Shown here: positions 27,520 through 35,819 of the stretch, piece by piece
Position numbering within the stretch: position 1 is the stretch's first letter
Layout: every line of letters starts with the position of its first letter
From: Caenimonas sedimenti
GTDB taxonomy: Bacteria > Pseudomonadota > Gammaproteobacteria > Burkholderiales > Burkholderiaceae_C
Direction: 5' to 3'
Length of the DNA stretch: 64,000 bases
Assembly: GCF_007833165.1 (NCBI RefSeq)
Contig: NZ_VOBQ01000003.1
Coordinates: 1-64,000, forward strand
Made by a program: the position numbers and the translations under genes
Notes under the pieces: model-generated
What the model was told of the DNA's origin: nothing
What the model saw: the letters and a program-made list of their open reading frames with translations, nothing else
Databases searched by the model: none

Positions 27520-28658
27520 CGGCAACGCTGCAGGGCTTCATCCTCACGCCGCAAGGCTTCGTGGCCGGCACGCTCGCCATCGACGGCGCCGGGCGCGTGC
27601 AAGCCATCCAGGGGACGCCCGCCACCGAGGCCGAAGTCCGGAACGAGAGCAAGGCGGACCGTCCGATCATCCTGCCCGGCTTCATCGACCTGCATGTCCA
27701 CGGTGCCGCCGGGCGTGACGTGATGGAAGGTGGAGACGCCGCAGTGCAGATCGCCCGCCGCCACGCGAGGCATGGCACCACGTGCCTGCTGGCCACCACC
27801 ATGACGGCGCCGGTCGAAGACCTGGAGCAGGCGCTGGCCGGGCTCGGCGGCCTTTGCCGGCAACGCGCGCCGCAAGCCGCCCGGGTGCTCGGCGTCCATC
27901 TCGAAGGCCCATTCATCAGCGCCGCCAGGCTGGGGGCCCAGCCTGATTTCGCCCGGCCGGTCCGCCTCGAGGAAATCCAGCGCCTGCAGGAACTGGCGCC
28001 GATCCGGCTCGTCACCATCGCGCCGGAGGTCCCCGGCAACCTGGAGGCGATCGGCCACCTGGTGGCCGCGGGCATCCGCGTCCAGATCGGCCACACGCAA
28101 GGAACCTACGAGGACGGCGTCGCCGCGCTGGAGCGTGGTGCGCGCGGTTTCACGCACCTCTTCAACGCGATGACGCCGCTGCACCATCGGCTGCCCGGCA
28201 TGGTCGGCGCGGCACTCGCGCATGCCGAGTACGCCGAACTGATTCCGGACCTGCTGCACGTGCACCCCGGTGCGATCCGGGTGGCGTTGCGCGCGATCCC
28301 CTGCGCGTACTGCGTGACGGATTCCACCTCGGCCACGGGGATGCCCGACGGCGAATACAAGCTGGGCCGCCAGCCCGTCACCAAATGCCTGGGCGGCGTC
28401 CGGCTGGCCGACGGCACATTGGCCGGATCGACGCTCACCATGGACCGGGCCCTGCGCAACCTGGTGGACACGATGGGTTTGCCGCTCGCCGACGCATCGC
28501 GCCGCACGGCGGCGCACGCCGCTGATTTTCTCGCCCTGGCGGACCGCGGCCGCCTGGCGCCGGGGGCCTGGGCCGACGCGGTCGTCCTGGACCGCGACCT
28601 GCAGTTGCAGGCCGTTCACGTCGAAGGAGAAGCGATTGAACTCGCGCATGCTGCATGA
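27516..28658 (+). CDS. nagA: N-acetylglucosamine-6-phosphate deacetylase
   Basis: 380-aa amidohydrolase removing acetate from GlcNAc-6-phosphate. ILPGFIDLHVHGAAGRDVME (metal HxH), GVHLEGPFI (metal Glu), QIGHTQG, GFTHLFNAMTPLHHR, VTDSTSATGMPDGEY and LADGTLAGSTLTMDRALRN are diagnostic NagA motifs. I chose the GTG at 27516 (GTGA overlap with the kinase). The C-terminus overlaps the SIS-domain gene by 23 bases. Confidence 0.93.
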   Translation: MTATLQGFILTPQGFVAGTLAIDGAGRVQAIQGTPATEAEVRNESKADRPIILPGFIDLHVHGAAGRDVMEGGDAAVQIARRHARHGTTCLLATTMTAPVEDLEQALAGLGGLCRQRAPQAARVLGVHLEGPFISAARLGAQPDFARPVRLEEIQRLQELAPIRLVTIAPEVPGNLEAIGHLVAAGIRVQIGHTQGTYEDGVAALERGARGFTHLFNAMTPLHHRLPGMVGAALAHAEYAELIPDLLHVHPGAIRVALRAIPCAYCVTDSTSATGMPDGEYKLGRQPVTKCLGGVRLADGTLAGSTLTMDRALRNLVDTMGLPLADASRRTAAHAADFLALADRGRLAPGAWADAVVLDRDLQLQAVHVEGEAIELAHAA

Positions 28659-29658
28659 AGCGCTGGAGGCGCCGGGCGCGGTCGCGCGCCAGCTGGTCGA
28701 GGACACCAGCCGCTACGCCGAACTTGGCGCACTGCTGCGCCGGCAGCCGGCGCAGTCGCTGCTGACCATCGCGCGCGGCAGCTCCGATCACGCCGCCCAC
28801 TTCGCGGCCTACCTGATCATGGCGCGCCTGGGCCGCCTGGTCACCTCGATGCCGATGTCGCTGGTGACCTTGTACCAGTCGCGGATCCAGTGCGCCGGGC
28901 TCGCGTCGCTCGCGTTCTCGCAGTCGGGGCAGAGTCCCGATCTCGTCGGGCCCACGCAATACTTCCGCGAAGGTGGCGCCATCACCTGCGCATTCGTCAA
29001 CGATACGGCTTCCCCGCTCGCCCGCGCCGCCGAGTGGACCTTCCCGCTGCACGCGGGCGAAGAAGCCAGCGTCGCGGCGACCAAGAGCTTCATCGCGCAG
29101 CTGGTGGCCGGCGCGCGGCTGGTGGCGGCATGGCAGCACGACGAAGTGCTGGAGCGCGGCCTGCACCACCTGCCCGAAGCCCTGCGCGAGGCGACCCAGC
29201 AGGACTGGAGTCCGGCGGTCGGCGTGCTGCGCGATGCGGATCGCCTGTTCGTGGTCGGCCGCGGACTCGGCTTGCCGGTGGCACTGGAGGCCGCGCTGAA
29301 GTTCAAGGAGACTTGCGGCATCCAGGCCGAGGCCTTCTCGGGCGCCGAGATCCAGCACGGCCCCATGGCGCTGATCGACGAAGGCTACCCGCTGCTGCTG
29401 TTCGCGCCGCGCGGGCCCGCGCAAGGGGGCTTGCTGGAGCTGGCCGATGCAATGCGCGAGCGTGGTGCGCGCGTGCTGCTCGCGGCGCCTGCGGGCACGC
29501 CCGGCTGTGACCTGCCATTGGCCGGCGCGGCCGCCGTGGAGCTGGACCCGATCTGCGCGATCCAGAGCTTCTACCCGATGGTGGAGGCGTTGGCCCGCGC
29601 CCGTGGCCTGGACCCCGACCGGCCGCGCCACTTGCGCAAGGTCACGCGCACGCACTGA
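28636..29658 (+). CDS. SIS-domain glucosamine-6-phosphate deaminase (NagB-II type)
   Basis: 340-aa protein made of two sugar-isomerase (SIS) domains, like the isomerase half of GlmS without the glutaminase. First domain TIARGSSDHAAHFAAYL and SLAFSQSGQSPDL; ATKSFIAQLV; second domain VVGRGLGLPVALEAALKFKETCGIQAEAFSGAEIQHGP. Such proteins next to nagA act as NagB-II deaminases giving fructose-6-phosphate and ammonia. The TTG at 28636 has AAGGAG 6 bases upstream; the in-frame ATG at 28648 is a poorer alternative. It overlaps nagA by 23 bases. Confidence 0.88.
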   Translation: MNSRMLHEALEAPGAVARQLVEDTSRYAELGALLRRQPAQSLLTIARGSSDHAAHFAAYLIMARLGRLVTSMPMSLVTLYQSRIQCAGLASLAFSQSGQSPDLVGPTQYFREGGAITCAFVNDTASPLARAAEWTFPLHAGEEASVAATKSFIAQLVAGARLVAAWQHDEVLERGLHHLPEALREATQQDWSPAVGVLRDADRLFVVGRGLGLPVALEAALKFKETCGIQAEAFSGAEIQHGPMALIDEGYPLLLFAPRGPAQGGLLELADAMRERGARVLLAAPAGTPGCDLPLAGAAAVELDPICAIQSFYPMVEALARARGLDPDRPRHLRKVTRTH

Positions 29659-29816
29659 GTGCACGCCGCGGTGCCGTTCGACGGCGCGAGTCTTGCATTG
29701 TCATCCGCATGGCCTGCATGCGCGTCACGTTTACAGAAGCATTCGCGAGCGGGCAACGACGCAACGCGGCAGTGTTGCGCAGGACGCAGTGGTTTCCACT
29801 TAGAAACTCCGCCCCC

Positions 29817-29858
29817 TTGTTTTTATCTACCGTTCACCTACAGTCAAGACAGTGTCTT
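29817..29858 (+). promoter_or_regulatory. candidate prkA promoter with 13-bp palindrome
   Basis: TTGTTT (29817-29822), a 16-base spacer and TACAGT (29839-29844) form a plausible promoter. It is followed directly by the perfect palindrome AAGACA-G-TGTCTT (29846-29858), in operator position at the start of transcription. The rest of the 294-base gap between the deaminase and prkA holds no gene that I can see. Confidence 0.45.
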
Positions 29859-29952
29859 TCCTACATCGCGTTTTCGTCACCGCCGAAGGCGCTGGAGTAC
29901 AGTGACTTCGCACTGCAGGTGACCCAGCAGTCCGCTGAACGAAGGAGGCTTC

Positions 29953-31875
29953 ATGGACGTCGTCCGTAATTTCCTGGCCCGCTACGAGAAGACCCGCGAG
30001 GAAGAGTTGTCGATCGAGGAATACCTCGAGCTCTGCAAGCAGGATCCGCTCACCTACGCCACCGCCGCCGAGCGCATGCTCGCCGCGATCGGCGAGCCCG
30101 AGATGGTCGACACCCGGCACGACCAGCGGCTGTCGCGGATCTTCGGCAACAAGGTGATCCGCGTGTACCCCGCATTCAAGGATTTCTACGGGCTCGAGGA
30201 ACCGATCGAGCAGGTGGTCTCGCACTTCCGCCACGCGGCGCAGGGCCTGGAAGAAAAGAAGCAGATTCTCTACCTGCTGGGCCCCGTGGGCGGCGGCAAG
30301 TCGTCGATCGCCGAGCGCCTGAAGCAGTTGATGGAGCAGGTGCCGTTCTACGCCATCAAGGGCTCGCCCGTGAACGAGTCGCCGCTGGGCCTGTTCAGCA
30401 ACGACGAGGATGGCCCGCTGCTCGAGCAGCAGTTCGGCATCCCGCGCCGCTTCACGCAGCGCATCATGTCGCCCTGGGCCGTGAAGCGGCTCGAGGAATA
30501 CGGCGGCGACATCCGCAAGTTCAAGGTCGTCAAGCGCTACCCGTCCATCCTCAAGCAAATCGGCATCGCCAAGACCGAGCCGGGCGACGAGAACAACCAG
30601 GACATCTCCGCGCTCGTCGGCAAGGTCGACATCCGCAAGCTCGAGAGCTATGCGCAGGACGACCCCGATGCCTACAGCTACTCCGGCGGCCTGTGCCTGG
30701 CCAACCAGGGCCTGCTGGAATTCGTCGAAATGTTCAAGGCGCCCATCAAGGTGCTGCACCCCCTGCTGACGGCCACGCAGGAAGGCAACTTCAAGGGCAC
30801 CGAAGGCTTCGGCGCGATCCCGTTCGACGGCATCGTCATGGCCCACTCCAACGAGAGCGAGTGGAAGGCCTTCAAGAACAACAAGAACAACGAGGCCTTC
30901 CTCGACCGCATCTACGTCGTCAAGGTGCCGTATTGCCTGCGCGTGACCGAGGAGGTCAAGATCTACGAGAAGCTGGTGCAGAACTCCTCCTTGAAGGATG
31001 CTGTCTGCGCGCCCGGCACGCTGAAGATGATGGCGCAGTTCTCGGTGCTGACGCGCCTGAAGGAGCCGGAGAATTCCAGCCTGTTCAGCAAGATGCTGGT
31101 CTACGACGGCGAGAACCTGAAGGACACCGACCCCAAGGCCAAGAGCTACCAGGAATACCGCGACTACGCGGGGGTCGACGAGGGCATGACGGGCATCTCC
31201 ACCCGCTTTGCCTTCAAGATCATCTCCAAGGTCTTCAACTTCGGCTCGGAGGAGGTCGCCGCCAACCCGGTGCACCTGATGTACGTGCTCGAACAGCAGA
31301 TCGAGCGCGAGCAGTTCCCGGCCGAGACCGAGCAGAAGTACCTCGCCTACATCAAGGAGCACCTGGCCGCCCGCTACGCGGAATTCATCGGCAAGGAAAT
31401 CCAGACCGCCTACCTGGAGTCGTATTCCGAGTACGGCCAGAACATCTTCGACCGCTACGTCACGTACGCCGACTTCTGGATCCAGGACCAGGAGTTCCGC
31501 GACACCGACACCGGCGAGATCTTCGACCGCGCCGCGCTGAATGCCGAACTCGAGAAGATCGAGAAGCCGGCCGGCCTGAGCAATCCCAAGGACTTCCGCA
31601 ACGAGATCGTCAACTTCGTGCTGCGGGCGCGGGCCAACAACGCGGGCAAGAACCCGCACTGGACCAGCTACGAGAAGCTGCGCACGGTGATCGAGAAGAA
31701 GATGTTCTCGAACACCGAGGAGCTGCTGCCCGTCATCAGCTTCAACGCGAAGGCCAGCGCCGACGAGCAGAAGAAGCACGAGGACTTCGTCAACCGCATG
31801 GTGGAGAAGGGCTACACACGCCGCCAGGTCCGCCTGTTGTGCGAGTGGTATCTGCGAGTCCGCAAGAGCTCATAA
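29953..31875 (+). CDS. prkA: serine protein kinase PrkA (YeaG)
   Basis: 640-aa PrkA-family protein: AAA+ ATPase domain with Walker A GPVGGGKS (residues 110-117) and a C-terminal kinase-like domain. The N-terminus (FLARYEKTREEELSIEEYLE) and the size match E. coli YeaG. Family members are linked to starvation and stress survival. GAAGGAGG sits just upstream of the ATG. It heads the conserved prkA-yeaH-spoVR operon seen here in full. Confidence 0.96.
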   Translation: MDVVRNFLARYEKTREEELSIEEYLELCKQDPLTYATAAERMLAAIGEPEMVDTRHDQRLSRIFGNKVIRVYPAFKDFYGLEEPIEQVVSHFRHAAQGLEEKKQILYLLGPVGGGKSSIAERLKQLMEQVPFYAIKGSPVNESPLGLFSNDEDGPLLEQQFGIPRRFTQRIMSPWAVKRLEEYGGDIRKFKVVKRYPSILKQIGIAKTEPGDENNQDISALVGKVDIRKLESYAQDDPDAYSYSGGLCLANQGLLEFVEMFKAPIKVLHPLLTATQEGNFKGTEGFGAIPFDGIVMAHSNESEWKAFKNNKNNEAFLDRIYVVKVPYCLRVTEEVKIYEKLVQNSSLKDAVCAPGTLKMMAQFSVLTRLKEPENSSLFSKMLVYDGENLKDTDPKAKSYQEYRDYAGVDEGMTGISTRFAFKIISKVFNFGSEEVAANPVHLMYVLEQQIEREQFPAETEQKYLAYIKEHLAARYAEFIGKEIQTAYLESYSEYGQNIFDRYVTYADFWIQDQEFRDTDTGEIFDRAALNAELEKIEKPAGLSNPKDFRNEIVNFVLRARANNAGKNPHWTSYEKLRTVIEKKMFSNTEELLPVISFNAKASADEQKKHEDFVNRMVEKGYTRRQVRLLCEWYLRVRKSS

Positions 31876-31883
31876 CTTGATCC

Positions 31884-31956
31884 ACCCCGAAGCGCCTTCG
31901 GCGCCTCCCCTCAAGGGGCGCCACCAGCGGCCCGGCAAAGCCGGCTCCGCGGTGGC
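31884..31956. repeat. REP-like multi-hairpin element between prkA and yeaH
   Basis: Three stem-loops in a row: GCGCC-TTC-GGCGC, CCCC-TCAA-GGGG, and a long imperfect hairpin from GCCACC (31920) to GGTGGC (31956) containing CCGGC-AAA-GCCGG. Sequence of this style recurs between genes in Comamonadaceae genomes as I remember them. It lies inside an operon and may limit read-through or protect prkA mRNA. Confidence 0.6.
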
Positions 31957-31974
31957 CCGCGATGGAGAGCGCGC

Positions 31975-33264
31975 GTGAGCAACATCAGCCGCTCCATGCT
32001 CCACCAGGTCATCGACCGCCGCCTCTCGGGCAAGAACAAGTCCATCGGCAACCGCGAACGCTTCCTCCGGCGCTACCGCGAGCAGATCAAGGAAGCCGTG
32101 CGCAAGGCCGTCGGGGACCGCGGCATCCGCGACATCGAGGACGGCGCCGACATCACGCTGCCGAAGCGCGATGTGTCCGAGCCCGTGTTCGGGCATGCGC
32201 CCGGTGGCAGCCGCGAGCTGGTGCATCCCGGCAACCAGGAGTACGTGCGCGGCGACCGCATCCAGCGGCCGCAAGGCGGCGCGGGCGGCTCCGGGGGCAG
32301 CGGCGCTTCGCAGGACGGCCAGGGCGAAGACGATTTCGTCTTCCGCATCACCCGCGAAGAGTTCATGAACTACTTCTTCGACGACCTGGCGCTGCCGCGG
32401 ATGATCCGCACGCAGCTGCTGGCCGACGTCCCGGAGTGGAAGGTGCGCCGCGCCGGGGTGGTCTCGGAAGGCAACCCGACCAGCCTGCACGTCGTCCGTT
32501 CGATGCGGGTGGGGCTCGCACGCCGCATCGCGATGGGCGGAGACCCGAGGCGTGAGCTGCGGGAAGCCGAAGCGTTGCTCGCGACGCTGGAAGCCTCCGG
32601 GACCGAGGCCGAGATCGAGAAGCAACGCGAGGTCGTCCAGGAGCTGCGCGACCGCCTGAAGCGCGTGCCTTTCCTCGACCCGTTCGACCTGCGGTACCGC
32701 AATCGCGTGCGGGAACCGCTGCCGACCAGCAAGGCCGTGATGTTCTGCCTGATGGATGTCTCCGGTTCCATGGACGAATCCCGCAAGGATCTCGCCAAGC
32801 GCTTCTTCATCCTGCTGTACCTGTTTCTCTCGCGGCACTACGAGAAGACCGAGGTCGTCTTCATCCGCCACCACACGCAGGCCGCCGAGGTCACCGAAGA
32901 CGAGTTCTTCCATGCCACTGAAAGCGGCGGCACGGTCGTGTCCAGCGCGCTCACGCTGATGAACGAGATCATCCGCGAACGTTACATGGGCAGCGAATGG
33001 AACATCTACGGGGCGCAGGCCTCGGACGGCGACAACTGGCAGCAGGATTCGTCCAAGTGCCGTGAGCTGCTGGACAACAAGATCCTCCCCCTCGTGCGCT
33101 ACTACGCCTATGTGCAGGTGGCCGACGAAGACCAGAACCTGTGGGAGGAATACAACCGGGTGCGCGAATCCAACATCAACTTCGCCATGCAGAAGATCTG
33201 CACGCCGTCGCAGATCTTCCCGGTGTTCCGCGACCTCTTCAAGAAATCGCCGGTGAACGTATGA
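31975..33264 (+). CDS. yeaH: YeaH/YhbH family protein (DUF444, VWA-like domain)
   Basis: 429-aa partner of PrkA. The N-terminus is basic (SMLHQVIDRRLSGKNKSIGNRERFLRRYR), followed by a Gly/Ser-rich linker (about 100-115). The C-terminal half carries a MIDAS-like CLMDVSGSMDES of von Willebrand A domains. GTG start at 31975 with GGAG 7 bases upstream. Its stop overlaps the spoVR ATG. The molecular role is not known in the family; the context ties it to PrkA signalling. Confidence 0.94.
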   Translation: MSNISRSMLHQVIDRRLSGKNKSIGNRERFLRRYREQIKEAVRKAVGDRGIRDIEDGADITLPKRDVSEPVFGHAPGGSRELVHPGNQEYVRGDRIQRPQGGAGGSGGSGASQDGQGEDDFVFRITREEFMNYFFDDLALPRMIRTQLLADVPEWKVRRAGVVSEGNPTSLHVVRSMRVGLARRIAMGGDPRRELREAEALLATLEASGTEAEIEKQREVVQELRDRLKRVPFLDPFDLRYRNRVREPLPTSKAVMFCLMDVSGSMDESRKDLAKRFFILLYLFLSRHYEKTEVVFIRHHTQAAEVTEDEFFHATESGGTVVSSALTLMNEIIRERYMGSEWNIYGAQASDGDNWQQDSSKCRELLDNKILPLVRYYAYVQVADEDQNLWEEYNRVRESNINFAMQKICTPSQIFPVFRDLFKKSPVNV

Positions 33265-34811
33265 GCATCATCGAACTCCCCGAGGAAGCGGGCCTGATGC
33301 CCAGCGATACCAGGCGGCTGCCGAGTCCTTCGGACTGGAACTTCGAGCTGATCGACCTCTACTTCAACGAGATCCGCAAGACGGCCGAGCGCTTCGGGCT
33401 GGACACCTACCCGTCCCAGCTGGAACTGATCTCCTCCGAGCAGATGCTCGACGCCTACGCGTCGGTCGGCATGCCGGTGAACTACCGCCACTGGTCGTTC
33501 GGCAAGCACTTCATCTCCAACGAGAAAACGTACCGGCGTGGCCACATGGGGCTGGCGTACGAGATCGTGATCAATTCCGACCCCTGCATCGCCTACCTCA
33601 TGGAGGAGAACACCATGCCGATGCAGGCCCTGGTGATGGCGCATGCGTGCTTCGGCCACAACTCGTTCTTCAAGGGCAACTACCTGTTCCGCATGTGGAC
33701 GGACGCCAGTTCCATCGTCGACTACCTGGTCTACGCCAAGGCGTACATCGCCGAGTGCGAGGAGCGCCACGGCATCGACACGGTGGAGCAGACGCTGGAC
33801 GCGTGCCACGCGCTGATGAACTACGGGGTCGACCGCTACCGGCGGCCGCAGAAGATCTCGATGGTGGAGGAGGAGATCCGCCGCAAGGACCGCGAGGCCT
33901 ACCTCCAGCAGCAGGTCAACGACCTCTGGCGCACGCTGCCCACCAAGGCGGGGAAGGCCGCCAAGAAGGAAGCCAAGCGCTTTCCCGAGGAGCCGCAGGA
34001 AAACATCCTGTACTTCATCGAGAAGAACGCGCCGCTGCTGGAGCCCTGGCAGCGCGAGATCGTGCGCATCGTCCGGAAGGTCGCACAGTACTTCTACCCG
34101 CAGCGCCAGACCCAGGTGATGAACGAGGGCTGGGCCACGTTCTGGCACTACACGCTGCTGAACACGATGTACGACGAAGGCCGCCTCTCGGACGGCTACA
34201 TGATGGAGATCCTGAGCTCGCACACCAATGTCGTGTTCCAGCCGCCCATCACGCACCCGGCCTACAACGGCATCAACCCCTATGCGCTGGGCTTCTCGAT
34301 GTTCACCGACCTGCGCCGCATCTGCGAAAAGCCGACCGACGAGGATCGCGAGTGGTTCCCGGACATCGCAGGGTCGGACTGGGTGAAGACGCTCGACTAC
34401 GCCATGCGGCACTTCAAGGACGAAAGCTTCATTGGCCAGTATCTCTCGCCCAAGCTGATGCGTGAACTGCGCATGTTCGCCGTGCTCGACGACGCAGCGC
34501 AGTCCGAGCTGGAGGTCGCCGCCATCCACGACGCGAACGGCTATCGCCGCCTGCGCGAATCGCTCGCCCGGCAACATGACCTGAGCTGGCGCGAACCCAA
34601 CATCCAGGTCTGGAACGTCAACGCCCGCGGCGACCGCTCTCTCACGCTGCGCCACGTGCGCAGCACCGACCGCCCGCTCGACAACAGCGCCGAAGAGGTG
34701 GTGAAGCACGTGGCGCGCCTGTGGGGCTTCCGCGTCCGGCTGGAAAGCGTGGACACGCACGAACGGGTGATGCAGCACTGGGAAGTCACGCCGCCGCAGG
34801 TGCACCACTGA
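33261..34811 (+). CDS. spoVR: SpoVR/YcgB family protein
   Basis: 516-aa protein of the SpoVR family. NFELIDLYFNEIRKTAERFGLDTYPSQLELI at the start, VNYRHWSFGKHF, HACFGHNSFFKGN, MNEGWATFWHY and HPAYNGINPYALGF are family-typical. Conserved His and Glu (HACFGHNSF, NEGWATFWHY) suggest a metal-bound site. ATG 33261 overlaps the yeaH stop (ATGA), completing the prkA-yeaH-spoVR stress operon. In Bacillus the family is needed for spore cortex formation; here a stationary-phase role is inferred. Confidence 0.95.
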   Translation: MSIIELPEEAGLMPSDTRRLPSPSDWNFELIDLYFNEIRKTAERFGLDTYPSQLELISSEQMLDAYASVGMPVNYRHWSFGKHFISNEKTYRRGHMGLAYEIVINSDPCIAYLMEENTMPMQALVMAHACFGHNSFFKGNYLFRMWTDASSIVDYLVYAKAYIAECEERHGIDTVEQTLDACHALMNYGVDRYRRPQKISMVEEEIRRKDREAYLQQQVNDLWRTLPTKAGKAAKKEAKRFPEEPQENILYFIEKNAPLLEPWQREIVRIVRKVAQYFYPQRQTQVMNEGWATFWHYTLLNTMYDEGRLSDGYMMEILSSHTNVVFQPPITHPAYNGINPYALGFSMFTDLRRICEKPTDEDREWFPDIAGSDWVKTLDYAMRHFKDESFIGQYLSPKLMRELRMFAVLDDAAQSELEVAAIHDANGYRRLRESLARQHDLSWREPNIQVWNVNARGDRSLTLRHVRSTDRPLDNSAEEVVKHVARLWGFRVRLESVDTHERVMQHWEVTPPQVHH

Positions 34812-34878
34812 GACAGCCGCCACTGGCGGGCGCGGCGCCGCCGCCCTAGACTTGAACGGTCAACCCAGGAGACTGTTC

Positions 34879-35781
34879 ATGTACCAACCCGACCTGCTGC
34901 AAGGCCAGCGCTTCCTCGTCACCGGTGGGGGCACCGGCCTGGGCCGCGCGATGGCGGAGAACTTCCTTGCCCTGGGCGCCGACATCGCCATCTGCGGGCG
35001 CCGCCAATCCGTCTGCGACGAGACCGCCACCGCCTGGCGCGAGCAATTCCCCGGCCGCCGGGTGGACACATTCGGCGTGGACATCCGCGTCGCGCAGGCG
35101 GTGGAGGAGATGGTCGAGGCGCTGTGGCAATCGGGCGGCCTCACCGGCCTGGTCAACAACGCCGCCGGCAATTTCATCTCCCCCACGGAGGCCTTGTCGC
35201 CGCGCGGCTTCGACGCCATTGCCAACATCGTTTTCCATGGCACGTTCTACGTGACCCAGGCGGTGGGCAAGCGCTGGGTGGCCGAGTCGAAGGCGGGGAA
35301 GTGGCAGCCGGGCCAGCCTTACCGCAGCGTCATGAGCATCATCACGACCTGGGTCGACAACGGGAGCCCCTTCGTGGTGCCCTCGGCCATGAGCAAGGCC
35401 GGCATCGACGTCATGACGAAGTCGCTGGCGGTCGAGTGGGCGCGCTACGGCGTCCGGCTGAATGCCGTGGGCCCGGGCGAGATCCCGACCGAAGGCATGA
35501 GCAAGCGCCTCAACCCCGGCGAGGAGCCGGGCGCGCGCAGCAAGGCCCACAACCCCATGGCCAGGGCCGGCAAGATGAGCGAGCTGCAGAACCTGGCGGC
35601 CTTCCTGATGGCCCCGGGCCGGTGCGACTGGCTCACCGGCCAGAGCATCATGATGGACGGCGGCAATGCGCTGGCCACCGGAGGCAACTTCTACGAGTTG
35701 CGCAACTGGAGCGACGGCGACTGGCAGGCCGCGCGCGAACGCATCGAAGCGCAGAACGCGAAGGACAAGGCCCAGCGATAG
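34879..35781 (+). CDS. SDR, 2,4-dienoyl-CoA reductase-like
   Basis: 300-aa short-chain dehydrogenase: FLVTGGGTGLGRAMAENF, CGRR after beta-2 (NADPH-type Arg), NNAAGNFISPTE, and VGPGEIPTEGMSKRL. The NFISPTExLSxxGF region and GNFYELRNW tail resemble peroxisomal-type 2,4-dienoyl-CoA reductases. In place of the standard YxxxK, the equivalent region reads VVPSAMSKAG, so the catalytic Tyr is absent, as in the DECR group. CAGGAGA precedes ATG 34879. It is single and convergent with the response regulator. Confidence 0.87.
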   Translation: MYQPDLLQGQRFLVTGGGTGLGRAMAENFLALGADIAICGRRQSVCDETATAWREQFPGRRVDTFGVDIRVAQAVEEMVEALWQSGGLTGLVNNAAGNFISPTEALSPRGFDAIANIVFHGTFYVTQAVGKRWVAESKAGKWQPGQPYRSVMSIITTWVDNGSPFVVPSAMSKAGIDVMTKSLAVEWARYGVRLNAVGPGEIPTEGMSKRLNPGEEPGARSKAHNPMARAGKMSELQNLAAFLMAPGRCDWLTGQSIMMDGGNALATGGNFYELRNWSDGDWQAARERIEAQNAKDKAQR

Positions 35782-35798
35782 AAGCCGGACGGGTCGCT

Positions 35799-35817
35799 CC
35801 GCGGCCCGCTGCCGCGG
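35799..35817. terminator. GC-rich hairpin between convergent genes
   Basis: CCGCGG-cccgctg-CCGCGG (35799-35817) lies in the 38-base gap between the convergent SDR and response-regulator genes. There is no T-run, so a bidirectional terminator role is only plausible. Confidence 0.35.
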
Positions 35818-35819
35818 CT

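Noticed and set aside
29659..29816. sigma-54 promoter upstream of prkA
   Set aside because: No GG-N10-GC pair with the flanking TGGCAC/TTGC pattern was found; a sigma-70-like pair at 29817-29844 fits better.
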